Source: Dipteronia dyeriana (taxonomy: Eukaryota; Streptophyta; Magnoliopsida; Sapindales; Sapindaceae). From it: a DNA stretch of 64,000 nucleotides. The DNA lies in NCBI GenBank assembly GCA_032871835.1, contig CM065297.1, positions 13,534,098 through 13,598,097 on the forward strand, given 5' to 3'. The first letter of the stretch is position 1. Each line of letters opens with the position of its first letter. The notes beneath the pieces were generated by a model, which saw only the letters and a program-made list of their open reading frames with translations, was not told where the DNA came from and did no database searches. Below, piece after piece: positions 35,943-48,900 of this stretch. Both the position numbers and the translations under genes were made by a program.

Positions 35943-38462
35943 TCACTCATCCTGGATAGCCACCTCTGCCACCTCTGCCACCTCTTCCTGAGGATGTCTC
36001 TCGAGTGCATGTTGCTCAGCAGTGTCCTCCTCCAAGACCTCATTGACCACCGTCATGACCTTAGGAGGTATGGCCGCATCAAGAAGGTTAGCCATTGACT
36101 CTAGCATAATCTCCCCGACTGTTGGCTTCTCCATTGAAGGCACCTTAGAGGAACCTCAGACTTCAGGAGAGCCTCTTTCTGGCTCTAAGGGTTAAACCCC
36201 CTTCGAAGATTCTCCGGGACTTGACGCTGGGAAGGTCGGGACAGGATGAGGCGGATCTGGTATTTCAAGCTGCTTCCCAGCTTCGTCTCCAGTAGAAGGA
36301 TCCGCTTCATCATTATTAGGGTGAGACATCTCTGTCGCTTGAGACTTGATTTCTTCCCTATCCCAGCATATGATACTGGAGAGGTCGAAGGGGAAGGGGA
36401 AGGGGAGAGCTTCCGTAACCTGGAATGAGGCATAAAAATACCCCTCGTTGAAGGATGCATCCACTTCGGCCTGGAGCTTGGCAATCCGGGCATGCATATA
36501 TTGATTCTCAGTATCCAGCTTCTCGGCTTCAGCCTTCCAGGAGTCTCTCTGCCTAGCTCGTCGTTCTGACTTGAGAGGTTTCTTGGTCAAAGGATCGATT
36601 CATCCTCTCGTGATCACAGCGAATGTCGCTCAGTTCAGCCTCCACCTCCTTCTGATTGGAAGTCATCTCCTCTACAAGAGACCGAGTTTATACGAGAAGC
36701 CTTATGACCCTTTCAGTTTCAGCTTCTGCTTGGACAGCTTGATCATGGAGAAAGGATACATGGTGACCCATTGCTACATTAAACTTGAAAGCCTACAAAG
36801 TATGAAACAAATGTTAGAGAGCGATCAAAGTTCGCAATCACAGAAAATAAAGGCAATGATTATCTCGGCCAAGAGGGCAGACCCCTTGGTAAGTATAATA
36901 TCCATTGGCATTGAAGCCATCATAGAAAACCCAACTCCTGGGTAAGACGTAACGAACTGCTTTAAAACCTCGTCCTGACCAATCGAGCCCGACTGATGGT
37001 GGGGGCGAGAAAGGGGAATTTTAGGAATACCAGCCTCAGAATCCCACATAGCCTGAACTGATTGGGGCGCTTATGGGTCAGTTGAAGAAGTGGGTAATGT
37101 AACTGAAGAAGCAATAACTGTAGCTGGGACCACCGATGAAGGGGCTGAGGGTATCCTATTCGCAGCCTGGGAAGCAGGACCCCCTTTGGTTAGCGCCTTG
37201 GAAGCCCGTGACGTAAGAATAGCCATCCAGGACCTAGCCTGGGTAGGAGATAGAGATAGAGCTAGAGCAGGTGAAGCGGCAGCTGGAATGATAAGCCCCC
37301 CTTTCTTCAAGGTAATCGAGAAAACCCCCTGGGACAATCTAGCAAGAAGGGTAGGGGTCCGAGCTTGCTGGGCTTCATGGGAAGCTTGAGCAACAACAAA
37401 AAATGTTTTAAAAAAATATGTAAGAAGCAAGCCAGCTAACAGAATGAAGCATAAGGACTTGGGATTACTTACGAGGGGTAGCATCAGAGATCTGCAGATA
37501 TTGATTCACCCTGCGGGAATCGAAGGGATCAGCGGTGGGATACTTTAAATTCAGATAGTTTCTGGTGAGGATTGTCCCCAACATCGCTTCAGATTCAACA
37601 GGTAAGAAATCCCGATCCCAGGTTGGTTTGTCATTAAGAGCTGTAGGAACCGTGAACTCGTGCCCGTCTATGAAAATCAAGCTTCCCTACTCACCACCAG
37701 CCAGTATCCACTCCTCCTTCAAGGTTGGGTCCTTCCTTGAAGCTCCCGGGATGATAAAGTTAAGCTTATTCTTGACCTTGGTGTAGAATTGACCTCGGGG
37801 GACCCCGGCTAGACTCCCGATTTGGAAGAGGAAAGCCAACTCCTCTGCTCCAAGTTCCCTGGTTATCTTACTAAGCTTACACTGCTCCCTCCACAGTATG
37901 AGGAAGCCGATTAGGTGCCTCCAGAAGTCGGGTGTCAACTGGAGATGAGCTAGTTGAAGGGCGTTGAGAGCCCGCCGTAGGGTAGGATGGAGGGGAAGCC
38001 TGACCCCGCTCTCAAGGGCCGCCACATGAATTGGAAGGACCCCCTTGGGAGGGTTGAAGATGTCGTAGTCTCTGTAAGGGATGGCGAGGGAAACGCTGTT
38101 AGGAATACCATACTTGGATCTTATAAGATCGAGAGAGTCCAGGTCAACTGTAGAATTATGAATGACCATAAAGTCATACGGTGGAAGCTTCACCGGAAGA
38201 GGACCGACTACCGTGACTTGAACCCCCCTAGCGACATCATCCATATCCCCTAAGTCAGAGTCCTCGTCAACTAAGTTAGAGGGTCATCGAGTTTATTGGA
38301 GAAGCCGGAGCCTATTGAAATATTCCTACTGGAGCGACGGCGTTGACAGACCAGGGAGGAGTCCTTGTCGCTTGAGATTCCTCGCACCCATTTCTGAGGA
38401 ACCAAATTAAAACTGCTAGTGTCCTCGGCCATGGCTTCAATGCTATCAGAGGAGTTCGACAT
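35943..38462 (-). pseudogene. Antisense three-exon gene of inner retrotransposon (Transposase_28-like N-terminal domain, coiled coil)
   Basis: Opposite strand to gag-pol. Exon 1 is 37473-38462 (start MSNSSDSIEAMAED); intron 1 is 37385-37472 (GTAAGT ... CTCAAG); exon 2 is 36864-37384; intron 2 is 36793-36863 (donor mutated to AT, acceptor TTTGTAG); exon 3 is 35943-36792. Frames join across both introns, for about 787 codons in total. Exon 1 has YGIPNSVSLAIPYRDYD, LPLHPTLRRALNAL and QLTPDFWRHLIGFLILW, like the plant 'putative gypsy type transposon' family (Transposase_28). Exon 3 is Glu/Lys/Arg-rich and probably coiled coil. Breaks: a frameshift near 38272, TAG at 37687-37689, a TAA at the DP-end of 37071, and a shift in exon 3. 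Function unknown. Confidence 0.72.
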
Positions 38463-38586
38463 TGTTGGATGAAAAGAGCTTGAAGGTGGGTGAAAGACAA
38501 TGATGTGGTTGGAGAAAACAGTAAGGGAGAGGAAGTCTAAAAATTTGAAATTAAAAGAAAGCGTGAAGAAAGGGATGATGAGGTCA

Positions 38587-38598
38587 GGATTAAATAGA
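38587..38598 (-). promoter_or_regulatory. TATA-like box of the antisense gene (inner copy)
   Basis: The minus strand reads CTATTTAATCC about 125-130 bp before the antisense start codon. The outer copy has CTATTTAAATCC at the same distance from its own start (40410-40421). Conservation outside the coding part suggests a real antisense promoter. Confidence 0.5.
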
Positions 38599-38738
38599 GG
38601 AGGAAAATCCATTGACATCAGCAAAATCTTATGTAAGATCGCCTTGAATCTCGGAGCAGCCGTAACGTAGCCGGACTATTTCGGAGAACGTACCAGTCTG
38701 CCCACGACACGTCACCCGTTCAAGTCAAAGGGGACTTC

Positions 38739-39920
38739 TGTTAATAGTAAAATTTGGCTAAGGGTCAAAGAAATTTTTCACTCTCCTAGCCCAAATTCGA
38801 CATTCATGAGACCCTGGGCAGACAATAAAACTACCCCGCATAAACATAGAATGATCGCCGGGCTTCAGGACTATCAGGGACGAAGCTAGGCACGACCAAG
38901 TCGATTCCTCACGAGAACACTGGAATCTTGGCTTCTCGAGGCCACATATCCAGGAACCTCAATTCCTGTGATCGGACTCCAAAACCATCGCGTAAAAGCT
39001 AGGAAGGATCGCCGAGCTCAAGAAACACTCGAAGTGAAGCCCGATAAGCAAAGCAAGCTCCCACCAGGTTAAGGCTCCCGGAGGTTGAGCTTAACTCGTA
39101 GCCTAAAAGCCTGAAACCCAACAACCTCTCCATGAGCCCGCTATCCCCTCCACGATACAAGGAGAAAAAGGACCTCTAAATGAATCAGACCCGAGCTACC
39201 TCTCAGGAATGTCTACAGAGGCGTCCATCCCAAGCTCATGAGGACAAAACCAAAGCATAGATCTACCTCGCTCTACAAAACAATGAGCGGCTAACGTGAT
39301 AACCTCCATGAAGAATCATGCCATGAATCCATACAAGATCATATCTACATTATAACGAACATTAAATTCTGCATACGTGTAAGACAAGAGCTTGTGTCCA
39401 AAGAGGAAACAAACTTATCTCCACCAACGATAATCTTGAGTCCATTATTTAATCGAAGTCAACGACTTTCAAATAGAGGATCCCGCCCGATAAGGAGAAA
39501 ACAGGTTCAGATAATCAAGGAGGGAGATACACCCGTTCAAATTAATTCGTCCATGTATAAATATGCCTAAGTATTCCTAAGAACAGGACACGAAAAAAAA
39601 AGGAAGAGAGGGAAAGGAAGAAAGAATAGCATCGAGCCTAAATTCTATGATCAGAACACGGCCATCATGGTATCCACTATTCGACAAACACGAAGTTGCC
39701 ACCTTCCTATGTCCTAGAGAGATTGTGAGTGTACGTGAGAAATTTCTGTATATCACGAGTGTTGAATAATAAAGCTCTCATTTGCTATTGTCATTCAATC
39801 ATTTGTTTCTATCTAAGCAAGTCAGGTATCAAAGGTACCGACCCTGGCCACCACCTCTGTGATAGTGGTCTCTAGGGTGTTAGTTGGAATTTCTCATATT
39901 GAGTAAATTTCCCGTTAACA
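38739..39920 (+). repeat. 3' LTR of inner retrotransposon
   Basis: Pairs with 27334-28536; TATAAATA at 39556-39563. The purine-rich CAAAGGGGAC just before it is the likely polypurine tract. Confidence 0.92.
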
Positions 39921-40281
39921 TCATAGTTAGACCTCATGGGACTGATCGACCACGGCTCAACGATGGAGTCTGGAATGACCTTAAAGTCATATTGAAGATG
40001 CCTCTCCAGAGAAGGACCGGCAACTATGACTTGGCCCTTTCCAGCAATGTCATCCCTATTTTCCTCGCCAAAATCCTTATCCACCAAGCTCAGGGGATTA
40101 TCTGGTCGATTAGAAAACCCAATCTCGATAGCCACGTTCCTGTTCAAAGGGACGACGTTGTGGGGTCGGAGGCGAGTCGTCCCATGTCAAGGTCTCGTCG
40201 AGCCCGCCTTCCTTGGGCAAGACTGGAAACCTCTGTGCCAACAACGAAGGAATCAAAGAAGTCACGACTGATCTTTGACAT
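39921..40281 (-). pseudogene. Antisense gene of outer retrotransposon, first part of exon 1
   Basis: The start ATG near 40281 reads MSKISRDFFDSFVVG. After a frameshift the text continues EIGFSNRPDNPLSLVDKDF, matching IGSGFSNKLDDPL of the inner copy. It is cut by the inner retrotransposon at 39920. A TATA-like CTATTTAAATCC lies at 40410-40421 on the same strand. Confidence 0.65.
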
Positions 40282-40666
40282 GGTAAAATAGGTTTCGAAA
40301 GCTGAGGAAAAGAGAAAGAATAGAAGAGCCTTTCAAAGGTAGCAAAATAGAAGGATTTTTGAAAACTTGAAATTTAAAAGAAAGCGTTAAGAAAGCAATG
40401 AGGAAGCCGGATTTAAATAGAGCTGGGAAGGGCAGTGACGTCAACGAAGTCTTCGAGTGGATCGCCACGAATCGCAGAGCGACCGTAACGTAGCCGGATT
40501 ATTTCAGGGAATACACCGGTCTTTTCCTGCCACGTCACTGGTATAATTAATGAGAAGATTTCTACCCATATTTGGTAACAGTAAATAGGGGAATTTTCCC
40601 AATTAAAACGAGGAATCTGACTCCAACCCCAACTCAATCACTGGTGTTCAAGTCAGAGGGAACTTC

Positions 40667-41239
40667 TGTTAATAGCAAAATTTGGCTAAGGGACCAAAGA
40701 GAAATTTTTCACTCTCCTAGCTCAAATCAAAGCCAGAGTTCACCATTCATTGAACCCCGTGCGAGCCATAAAGCTACCCCGCAGAAGCAAAGAAGGGTCT
40801 TCGGGCTTCAGAATTATCAGGAATGGAGTCCGACATGATCAGGTCGAACCCCTCACGCCTACCTTGGAATTTGGACAGCCCAATACGTGGTTATCCAGGC
40901 TTCCTGAGATCACTTATCCTGGAATCCCGGGTTCTAGGGTCGGGATCTGAAACCATCCCGTAAAAGTAAGGAAAGGTCACCGAGCTCAAGAATCATTTGA
41001 AGTGAAGCCCGATATAAACAAAGTGAGTTCCTTCCAGATCAAGGCTTCATGAGGTCAAAATTAACTTGTAGCCTAAACCAGAAGCCCACCGACCTCTCCA
41101 GAAGGCTCGTTGTCGTCTCCAAATACAAAAAGATGGTCTTTAAGGGGATCATATTCACGTTATAGCTATGCTCCAATTCGTTAAGGGAAACTTGAACCTA
41201 TCTAGACAAGAAAGAAGAAGCTCGCCTAATCTCTGCTAC

Positions 41240-41279
<40 letters not shown>

Positions 41280-42024
41280 GGCCGACTCTAGCTTTAAAGG
41301 ACCAGGGAGGGTTAGGCCAAAGCTTCTTGGACCAAAACTAGGGTAAAGGTCTACCTAGCTCTACGAAAAAACGAACGCCTAACTCGGCGACCTCCATGAA
41401 GAATCATGTCATGGGTATATACAATATTATATCTACACTCCAACGAACATTACAACTCTACGTACGTGTAAGGTAAGAGGTTGAGTCCAAAAAGGAAACG
41501 AACTAGTCTCCACCAAAGATATTCTCGAATCCGTTGTTAACTCAAAGTCAATGATTTTTAAATAAAAGATCTCGCCTGATAAGGAAGGAAGGGATTCAGA
41601 GAATCAGGGCGGGAGATCCACAAGTTTAAACCATTCGGGCCATGTATAAATATGCCCAAGCATGATCGACGAAAGGTGGAGGAGGAAAAAAAAAGAATCG
41701 ACATAGAAAAAGAGAGATTAGTCTTCGACCTAAATTCTGTAATCAGAACACGGCATCCACCATTATCTACTATTCTACAGGCACGAAGTTGCCACCCTAC
41801 TGTATCCTGGAGAGTTAAAGAGTGTTTAAGAGTCTTTTTGTACGATATTTACAATTGATAATAAAGCTATTACATTCTCATCTTCATTTCACTTATATCT
41901 ACACATCCATCTTTATCCGATCAAGTTAGGTATCCAAGGTACCAACCCTGGCCACCGCCTACGTGGTAGTGGTATCGAGGGTGTTAGTCAAAAATTTTCA
42001 TCTTTAGCAAATTCTCCGTTAACA
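40667..42024 (+). repeat. 3' LTR of outer retrotransposon
   Basis: Pairs with 13791-15112; TATAAATA at 41645-41652. A run of 37 C (41241-41277) replaces the 20-C tract of the 5' LTR. The purine-rich CAGAGGGAAC just before it is the likely polypurine tract. Confidence 0.92.
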
Positions 42025-42122
42025 CATTTCAATTTCATTTATTTGAAAAGGGAAAAGGGAAAAGGGGAGGTAATATTCATCCCGAAAATCCCATATGACC
42101 CAATGTATCTAACAGGGTGCAC

Positions 42123-42193
42123 TATATGTCAATCCAAGTTGCATTTCGCTCTTCGGGAGTTCGTAAAGGAACTTTTGGAACACCAATAGGCAT
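42123..42193 (-). pseudogene. clpP: clpP first-exon fragment
   Basis: Translation begins MPIGVPKVPLRTPEE and continues to a W-I-D-I ending, matching the plastid ClpP protease exon 1 of about 71 nt. The sequence beyond it is not recognisable as the second exon and may be intron or another plastid segment. ClpP is the stromal serine protease subunit; nothing beyond the first exon is present. Confidence 0.8.
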
Positions 42194-42244
42194 AAACTGA
42201 AAGAAAAAAGAATTAAATACTCTATTTCAGTTTGATATGGAAAC

Positions 42245-42459
42245 GTATATATTATCTAAAAAAAATTGGGACGTATTACTTAAATTATTGGTCTGGTACT
42301 GGATGTAGCCTTTCCCCCAGACGAGATGCTTAATATTTACAACACTTTGATACTTAACGGTCGAGATACTATCGGTCAACCAATAAATGTGACTTACGAT
42401 GTATAACAATTATTAGGGAATAATCGAGTTAGAGCTGTAGCTATGAGTGCTACAGATGT
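42245..42459 (+). pseudogene. atpB: atpB N-terminal fragment
   Basis: After a one-base insertion near 42271 the frame reads [20 protein letters not shown], then [37 protein letters not shown], clearly the start of the chloroplast ATP synthase beta subunit. Two Gln codons have become TAA, as expected for C-to-T decay after transfer to the nucleus. Only about 65 of roughly 500 codons remain. Confidence 0.9.
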
Positions 42460-42460
42460 A

Positions 42461-42593
42461 AAAGAACAAGAAAGGTGAGACATTGCCAACCACCCTACTT
42501 CAACTTGTTATATGCTCCTGTATTGAACTGCTTTAAAAAACATGTTGAATTTTAACCAGAATCAGAACACCTTTTACATTGACACCATAAAGG
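42461..42593. repeat. 133-bp direct repeat, right copy
   Basis: Gap-free match to 11941-12073 with about eight substitutions, in the same orientation, starting exactly where atpB similarity ends. The sequence beyond 42593 is unrelated to that after 12073, and the sequence before 11941 is unrelated to that before 42461. Confidence 0.85.
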
Positions 42594-42868
42594 TTCCAAC
42601 CGTAGTGACACAACTTGACCAGAATCACAAACGATATACACTGATACACTTGCTCCCTCGCAAAAGAGAGCTTGATTCTCCTACTAAACCAGCATAGATA
42701 TATCCAAATTACAATGTGGAGTACAAAGTGCACACATATAGCATAGGTAAGAAAACTAAGTCATCACATTCGTCACCGTAATAGCAGGGCAAATTAATAG
42801 CAGCCAACTGAAGATCTATGAAATTTATTTAAGCTATTAGTTTTATACAACAAAAGAAAGAAACTTGC

Positions 42869-43099
42869 TCAACACACGGTAAGAAAACAGGGAACATAAA
42901 ATGCAAGACAACAAGGAGGCATCAGGTAAATTTCTTTGAATTCACCGCCACAAAGATGGTGGACAAGGTGGAAGGCGTACTTGTTTTCGGTGTTATAATC
43001 AGCAAGAGTGCTGCCATCCTCCAGCTGCTTCCCGGTCAAATAAGCCACTGCTGATCCCCACCTTGTCCTGAATCTTGGCCCCAACACACTCATCTTCAC
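42869..43099 (-). pseudogene. Decayed ubiquitin unit downstream of the polyubiquitin gene
   Basis: A frame reads LTGKQLEDGSTLADYNTENKYAFHLVHHLCGG, aligned with residues 45-76 of ubiquitin ([32 protein letters not shown]). Just upstream, in another frame, is AKIQDK, matching residues 28-33. So a frameshift splits the unit and the N-terminal half is lost. After the GG the frame continues for about 24 residues. It lies 1 kb past the real gene on the same strand, so it is probably a broken tandem duplicate. It could not be processed into active ubiquitin. Confidence 0.75.
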
Positions 43100-43109
43100 A
43101 CAGAGACAG

Positions 43110-44090
43110 CCAAGCCCCTAATTTTGGCAGCCAATGCATGCTTCGACAACATGTACGTATGTATCACTCTCAAACAGGCTGAAATTTTCTCAAGTTGACA
43201 ATATAATATTGACCACAACATTTGCAAACCAAGTTAGACCCATGAAATGAACAGAATGTTGAACAAAGAATCTGATAACAATGCAAGCATGCAACATCCA
43301 CCCTTAAAAACTAGAACCTTGCTCCTTTTACACAAGGCCAATGTCACATGACAACTTCCAACATCAGCACCTCATATCATTTCAAAGTGTTATGAAATTG
43401 ATATTACCCTTCATGGAAATGACATAGGATGTGTATAAGAAGGCTAGTGCAACAACGTCAGAAACTGTACCAGTTGGCACCCATCAATTGAATTAATCCA
43501 AAATTTGGCTGAAATTATTCCTAAGGATGAATAAATTTGAAGATATTTGTTGCCAATAAATGTGATACAGGGGAGAACATATAAAATGCATACATTAAAA
43601 CTAGAAATAAAGCCATTCAAACAAGCACAGAAACTGATCTCTCAATATGACAAAAAACAATAGAGGATGCTTGCTGAGAGTTTTGGCATACTAAACAACA
43701 CTGTTTTACATAACCACTTTTGAAATACTATCTTCCTAGCAATGGATGCTTGATCCTGCAAAACATTATAAATTCAACTCCTATAAATAAAATCAGCATT
43801 CTATTTCAAAGGCATCCTGTTCACACATACATAGCATCTTAATAGAACTGAGACATCACGATATCACTTTGATCATCGTAATCAAATGGCAAATATATTA
43901 ATCAACATATAATTCCCAGCCGATTGAAAGCCGCACAATTTCATTTAAAATACTTATATTATTCAATAACCAGAAAGAAAATATCCAAACAAAGCACAGG
44001 AAAATAAAAATAGCAACCAGTCTTGTTTACACCCAAGACAACCAACTTAAAACCACTAAACACAGAGAGAACCATTCAATCACAACATTC
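43110..44090. other. Polyubiquitin 3' flank, no gene seen
   Basis: AT-rich sequence, of which the part next to 44090 must include the 3' untranslated region of the polyubiquitin transcript (leftward). I see no clear coding region, RNA gene or repeat. Confidence 0.5.
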
Positions 44091-45140
<1,050 letters not shown>

Positions 45141-45299
45141 CTAGGATAAGAAGGAATCATTATCTACAAAAACTAGTGGTCAAGAAGAATCGGTACAAGC
45201 TTAGCTTACGCCTTACGTCATTGACGCACTCTCTAGAATCTCTTACCTTTTACTTTTCCTATTTTATTACTATTTTCCAATAATATAATATCAATTTGC

Positions 45300-45930
45300 G
45301 GTCCAATAGGACAAAAACCAGCCAAATTCCTACAAGTTTTTGTTATGTACGTCTGACATTATTGGGTTGGAATTGGATTATGTTTTGAATAGAGATTGAA
45401 TTGTATATTAACAAAAATGAACAAATAACTCAAATCAATATTAATACAGGTAATGATAGGCACATAACCTGATTTTTGGTGTCATTTTAGCAATTAATAA
45501 TAATAATAATAATAATAATAAATATTTTACAACCGATTGAAAATTTGTTGTTAAATGAATAAATTATTTAAATCAATACAAAAGCATTGCATAATCTTGA
45601 CAGTTTTAAACCAAACTTAAATCACCTCGATGCCGTAGAAATCATGAAAATTGAAAAAATAAAGATAAAAAATCAACAGAAGCTTGAAATTGACTTGACC
45701 TAAAATCACATTCACTTAAATAAAACCATTGAAAAGATGACTTAAAGGATCCACACAAAAAAAAGATATGGAAGATTGGAAGCCAATGGCAAGTGGACTG
45801 ACACTAGCAAGAATTCCATTTATACAAATTTTCCAGCAAAGTTTTGCTTCCTTCAATTGAGGGAATCTCCAAATATATTATATATATATACACAGAAACA
45901 ACAATGGTAAATGGTCATAAAACGATAGAA
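45300..45930. other. Promoter-side spacer between polyubiquitin and the E3 ligase gene
   Basis: AT-rich, no ORF of note. It contains an (AAT)n microsatellite at about 45497-45521 and an (AT)n tract near 45880. It must hold the upstream promoter of polyubiquitin and the 3' untranslated end of the E3 gene. Confidence 0.6.
45497..45521. repeat. (AAT)n microsatellite
   Basis: About eight AAT trinucleotides in tandem. Confidence 0.95.
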
Positions 45931-45937
45931 GAATAAA

Positions 45938-48900
45938 TTATGGCCTTGTATTATCGGCTACAACTGAAGCTTTGCAGATTGGACACATGTTCTTCATTGA
46001 TAGCCATTTCTTGATGCAGCTCACATGGTAATCATGCCCACAATGTTTCATTGTCCCAACGTCGTCCATGTTCCTGTACTCGTCCTGTCAATCGTAATGG
46101 AGATTAATTAGTGCTAGTAGAAGAGTCACTTGACTTTTGAGAGTTTAACACCAAAGCTCAATGAAATCGCTCAGTGTAGTGGGATTATTGATGGGGTGGG
46201 GTAGGGTGTGTCGGGACTAACATGCACGAAAAGCAGGTTTAAATAGGGTAAACTCTTTACCAGACAAATAACACAAGTTCCTTCCTCCTGCAATTGATCG
46301 GACGAACAGTATATTGTTTCTGTCACGCATTTGGATATCAAATCTTCTGATAAACCTGTGCTGACATGTCCAATTCTTTCTCCTAGTGCAAGTAATTCCT
46401 GCTCAGGTCAATTATTCAAGAGTTTTAGAATAAAATAATTTCAACAATGATGTCAATATTGAAACTGACATAGGAACGGTTATAATAACCTCATATGTCA
46501 TGTTGTCTATGTCGAGCCTCATGTCTCTATGCTCATCAAACATACTTCTGGAACCATACATAGTTGAGCGGTCCGCAATCATAAAACCCTGCAAATTAAA
46601 AGTATGAACTTTCGGCAACAAATCACAGCAAGAGAATGAAAAATTAGTTGGAGTAATGACATTAATATGATTCCAAATAGGCCAAACAGGCCCAAGCAAA
46701 AAGCAGAGAGAAATTTCAATATAGAACTAGTTCAGCATGATGATACAATTTTTTGTTGCTTTCATGAATTTTATACACATTTCGAAGTTGGGCTCAAATA
46801 TTATAGGATCAGCTAGCATTTTGCAGGCTGTTGACTTTTGCATGATGCTACCATTAACGTATACCTTTTCTTTTTCTTTCTTTTTTTTTACTAAAACTGC
46901 TCAACTGTATTCGCCAACTTCCGAAAGAATATTGTATACATGCATTAAATCTATAGTGATGACTCAAGTCACACCTCAATTAGGTTTCAAGTTGAGCACA
47001 AGCACCCAATCAGATGAAACAGGTGTTTGCTGGCTCGTAAAACTGACTACCATATCTAGGCCCCCATATAGTCCACGTGAATGCAAGCATACAAATGCCT
47101 CACAAAAAGTCCCCCTGATAGCTTTTTTCCTGGTTTTTATCAACTGTAAACAAAACACTGGCTGTGGAGGTTTTGAAACCTCTTAAATCGTTCAATATAC
47201 AGCATTACATAAATGCATCCAGGAATTGGCATAAGATCAACGTGATTCTACATTTCTACTGAGAAACAATACGGATGATAAACTATACTACTACGTTCAG
47301 GTGAGATGATGCAGTGACTTATGTATACTGACACGAAATGAAATGACATACTGTTTCTCTAATCATTGTAGAGAATGCATAACCCTCTCAAATGTCACAA
47401 GCAGCGAAAATGATACATGAGTACATACCTCAGAAGAAAATCGATCACGAAGACTTGCCTCATCAGTTAGTGCTCGATATCTCTCATTTGAAATCCTTGA
47501 TCTCCCACTCCTATCACTATGACGCCACGCTACAGTTGACAATGGCCTTGGATGTCTGGAGGAGTAATTTTCAGTCACCAACTGCAACCCCTCATCTGAA
47601 GATCCAACATGTCCCTGTCCCATGCGCATATTGCTTGAAGAAGCCCTAAAAGTTGGGCCAGATCTCTGAGTATAGCTACTGCGAACACCCCTCACAGGTT
47701 GAGTTGAGGCACCATGAAAACTTTGAGGAACAGCAGAATTTCTACCCAAACTGAAATCATGATGAAATGCCCCAATATCTGCCGAAGTATTTGTACTACC
47801 ACTTCCAACAAGAAAGTGGTTTATCTCATGATTAAATGCACTTGAATCTGCAATTTCCCAACAAAAATATTATAAGAGATTACAAATTCAATAAACGGAA
47901 AAACAAAATTATATTGACAACTACCTGAAACCTGAATCCTTCCATGACCAGGAGTAATTCTGTTGTGGCTCCACTCCCTAGTCAAGGCACTAGAACTCTG
48001 AGCTGAGAGATCCACTGGGCTAGAATGGTCAATGGGGCGGCCTGTTGAATAGGAACTGTGGGAAGGATTGCTTGATAAATGAGCCCTAGCCAAGTTGGAT
48101 TCTAAATCAAGTGCAGGCCGACTTCTGACATTCCTCATAGAACCCTCGCCCCTAATTGCGAGGGTATTACTTCTGTGACAGGAAGTCATGTTAACACGAT
48201 CCCAAGGCATGTGTAGCGAATCCATATTTGGTTTCTCCTGCCACACTTCAGGTGGAGGGAAGTCAGAAGAACTTTCAGCATTGTAGTATCTGCTTGTACT
48301 GCCTCTTTCACAAACTGAAGGAACTCCCGGGCTTTTTCGCTTATGAGGCCCTCTTCCGTTGCCCATGGTAAGATCAACAAATCCACCTTCAATGCCATGG
48401 AATGTCTGTCTGTCATAATTTGAAGAGGCAGCAGGATGCACAAAATTTTCTGGGACAGTATAGAAGGTTCCAGCAGCTGATGGATGCAGAAAAGTATCAT
48501 GGGATGGGCCAGAAGCATCTGGTTGGTAATGAGGCGCTTCAACATTGTGATTTAAAGTGAACCCATTTGAGCTTGAAGCAGGGCTCCAATGAGAAGTAAA
48601 ATGTAATCCATCAACCGACATAGTTTCCCCAGGATAGAAGAAAGAACCATTATCTGCAGTGCCAGCCCTGGCTGCAACACAAATACAATATTAGTATTTA
48701 GTAAAGATCATGACAGCAAAACTCAATCCACAAGTTCAAATACTTCAGAAATTCACTTTCTGTGTTTCATTGATTATGCAATGCAGCAAAGTAAAAGAAC
48801 TCCAAACAGGCTTGAGTAGGCAATTGTAATACACAAACATACCATATGATTTAAAGTCATATTTTCTATAAAATTTTCTAGTTCAATTTGCAAGAAAAAG

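Larger units (their letters stand above)
27334..39920 (+). mobile_element. Inner Tat-like Ty3/gypsy LTR retrotransposon (12.6 kb)
   Basis: LTRs at 27334-28536 and 38739-39920 begin TGTTAA(C/T)AGTAAAATTTGG and end CCCGTTAACA. They look nearly identical along most of their length, more alike than the outer pair. The flanks are CCATA (27329-27333) and TCATA (39921-39925), a 5-bp duplication with one mismatch. Joining the flanks restores the outer element's antisense gene. Same gene order as the outer element: gag, protease, RT, two RNase H domains, integrase, tandem repeats, antisense gene. Numerous TAG/TAA codons interrupt pol. Confidence 0.93.
42025..42460. other. Chloroplast-derived nuclear insertion (NUPT), right part
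   Basis: It starts with the reverse complement of the petG leader (CATTTCAATTTCATTTATTTGAAAAGG), continuous with the intact petG at 13675-13788 across the retrotransposon. It then holds a clpP exon 1 piece and an atpB piece. These loci are not adjacent to petG in normal chloroplast maps. It ends inside atpB, where the 133-bp host repeat begins. Confidence 0.87.

Noticed and set aside
46737..47186. 149-codon plus-strand ORF
   Set aside because: It lies in an intron antisense to the E3 ligase gene, is low in complexity, and has no homology I recognise.
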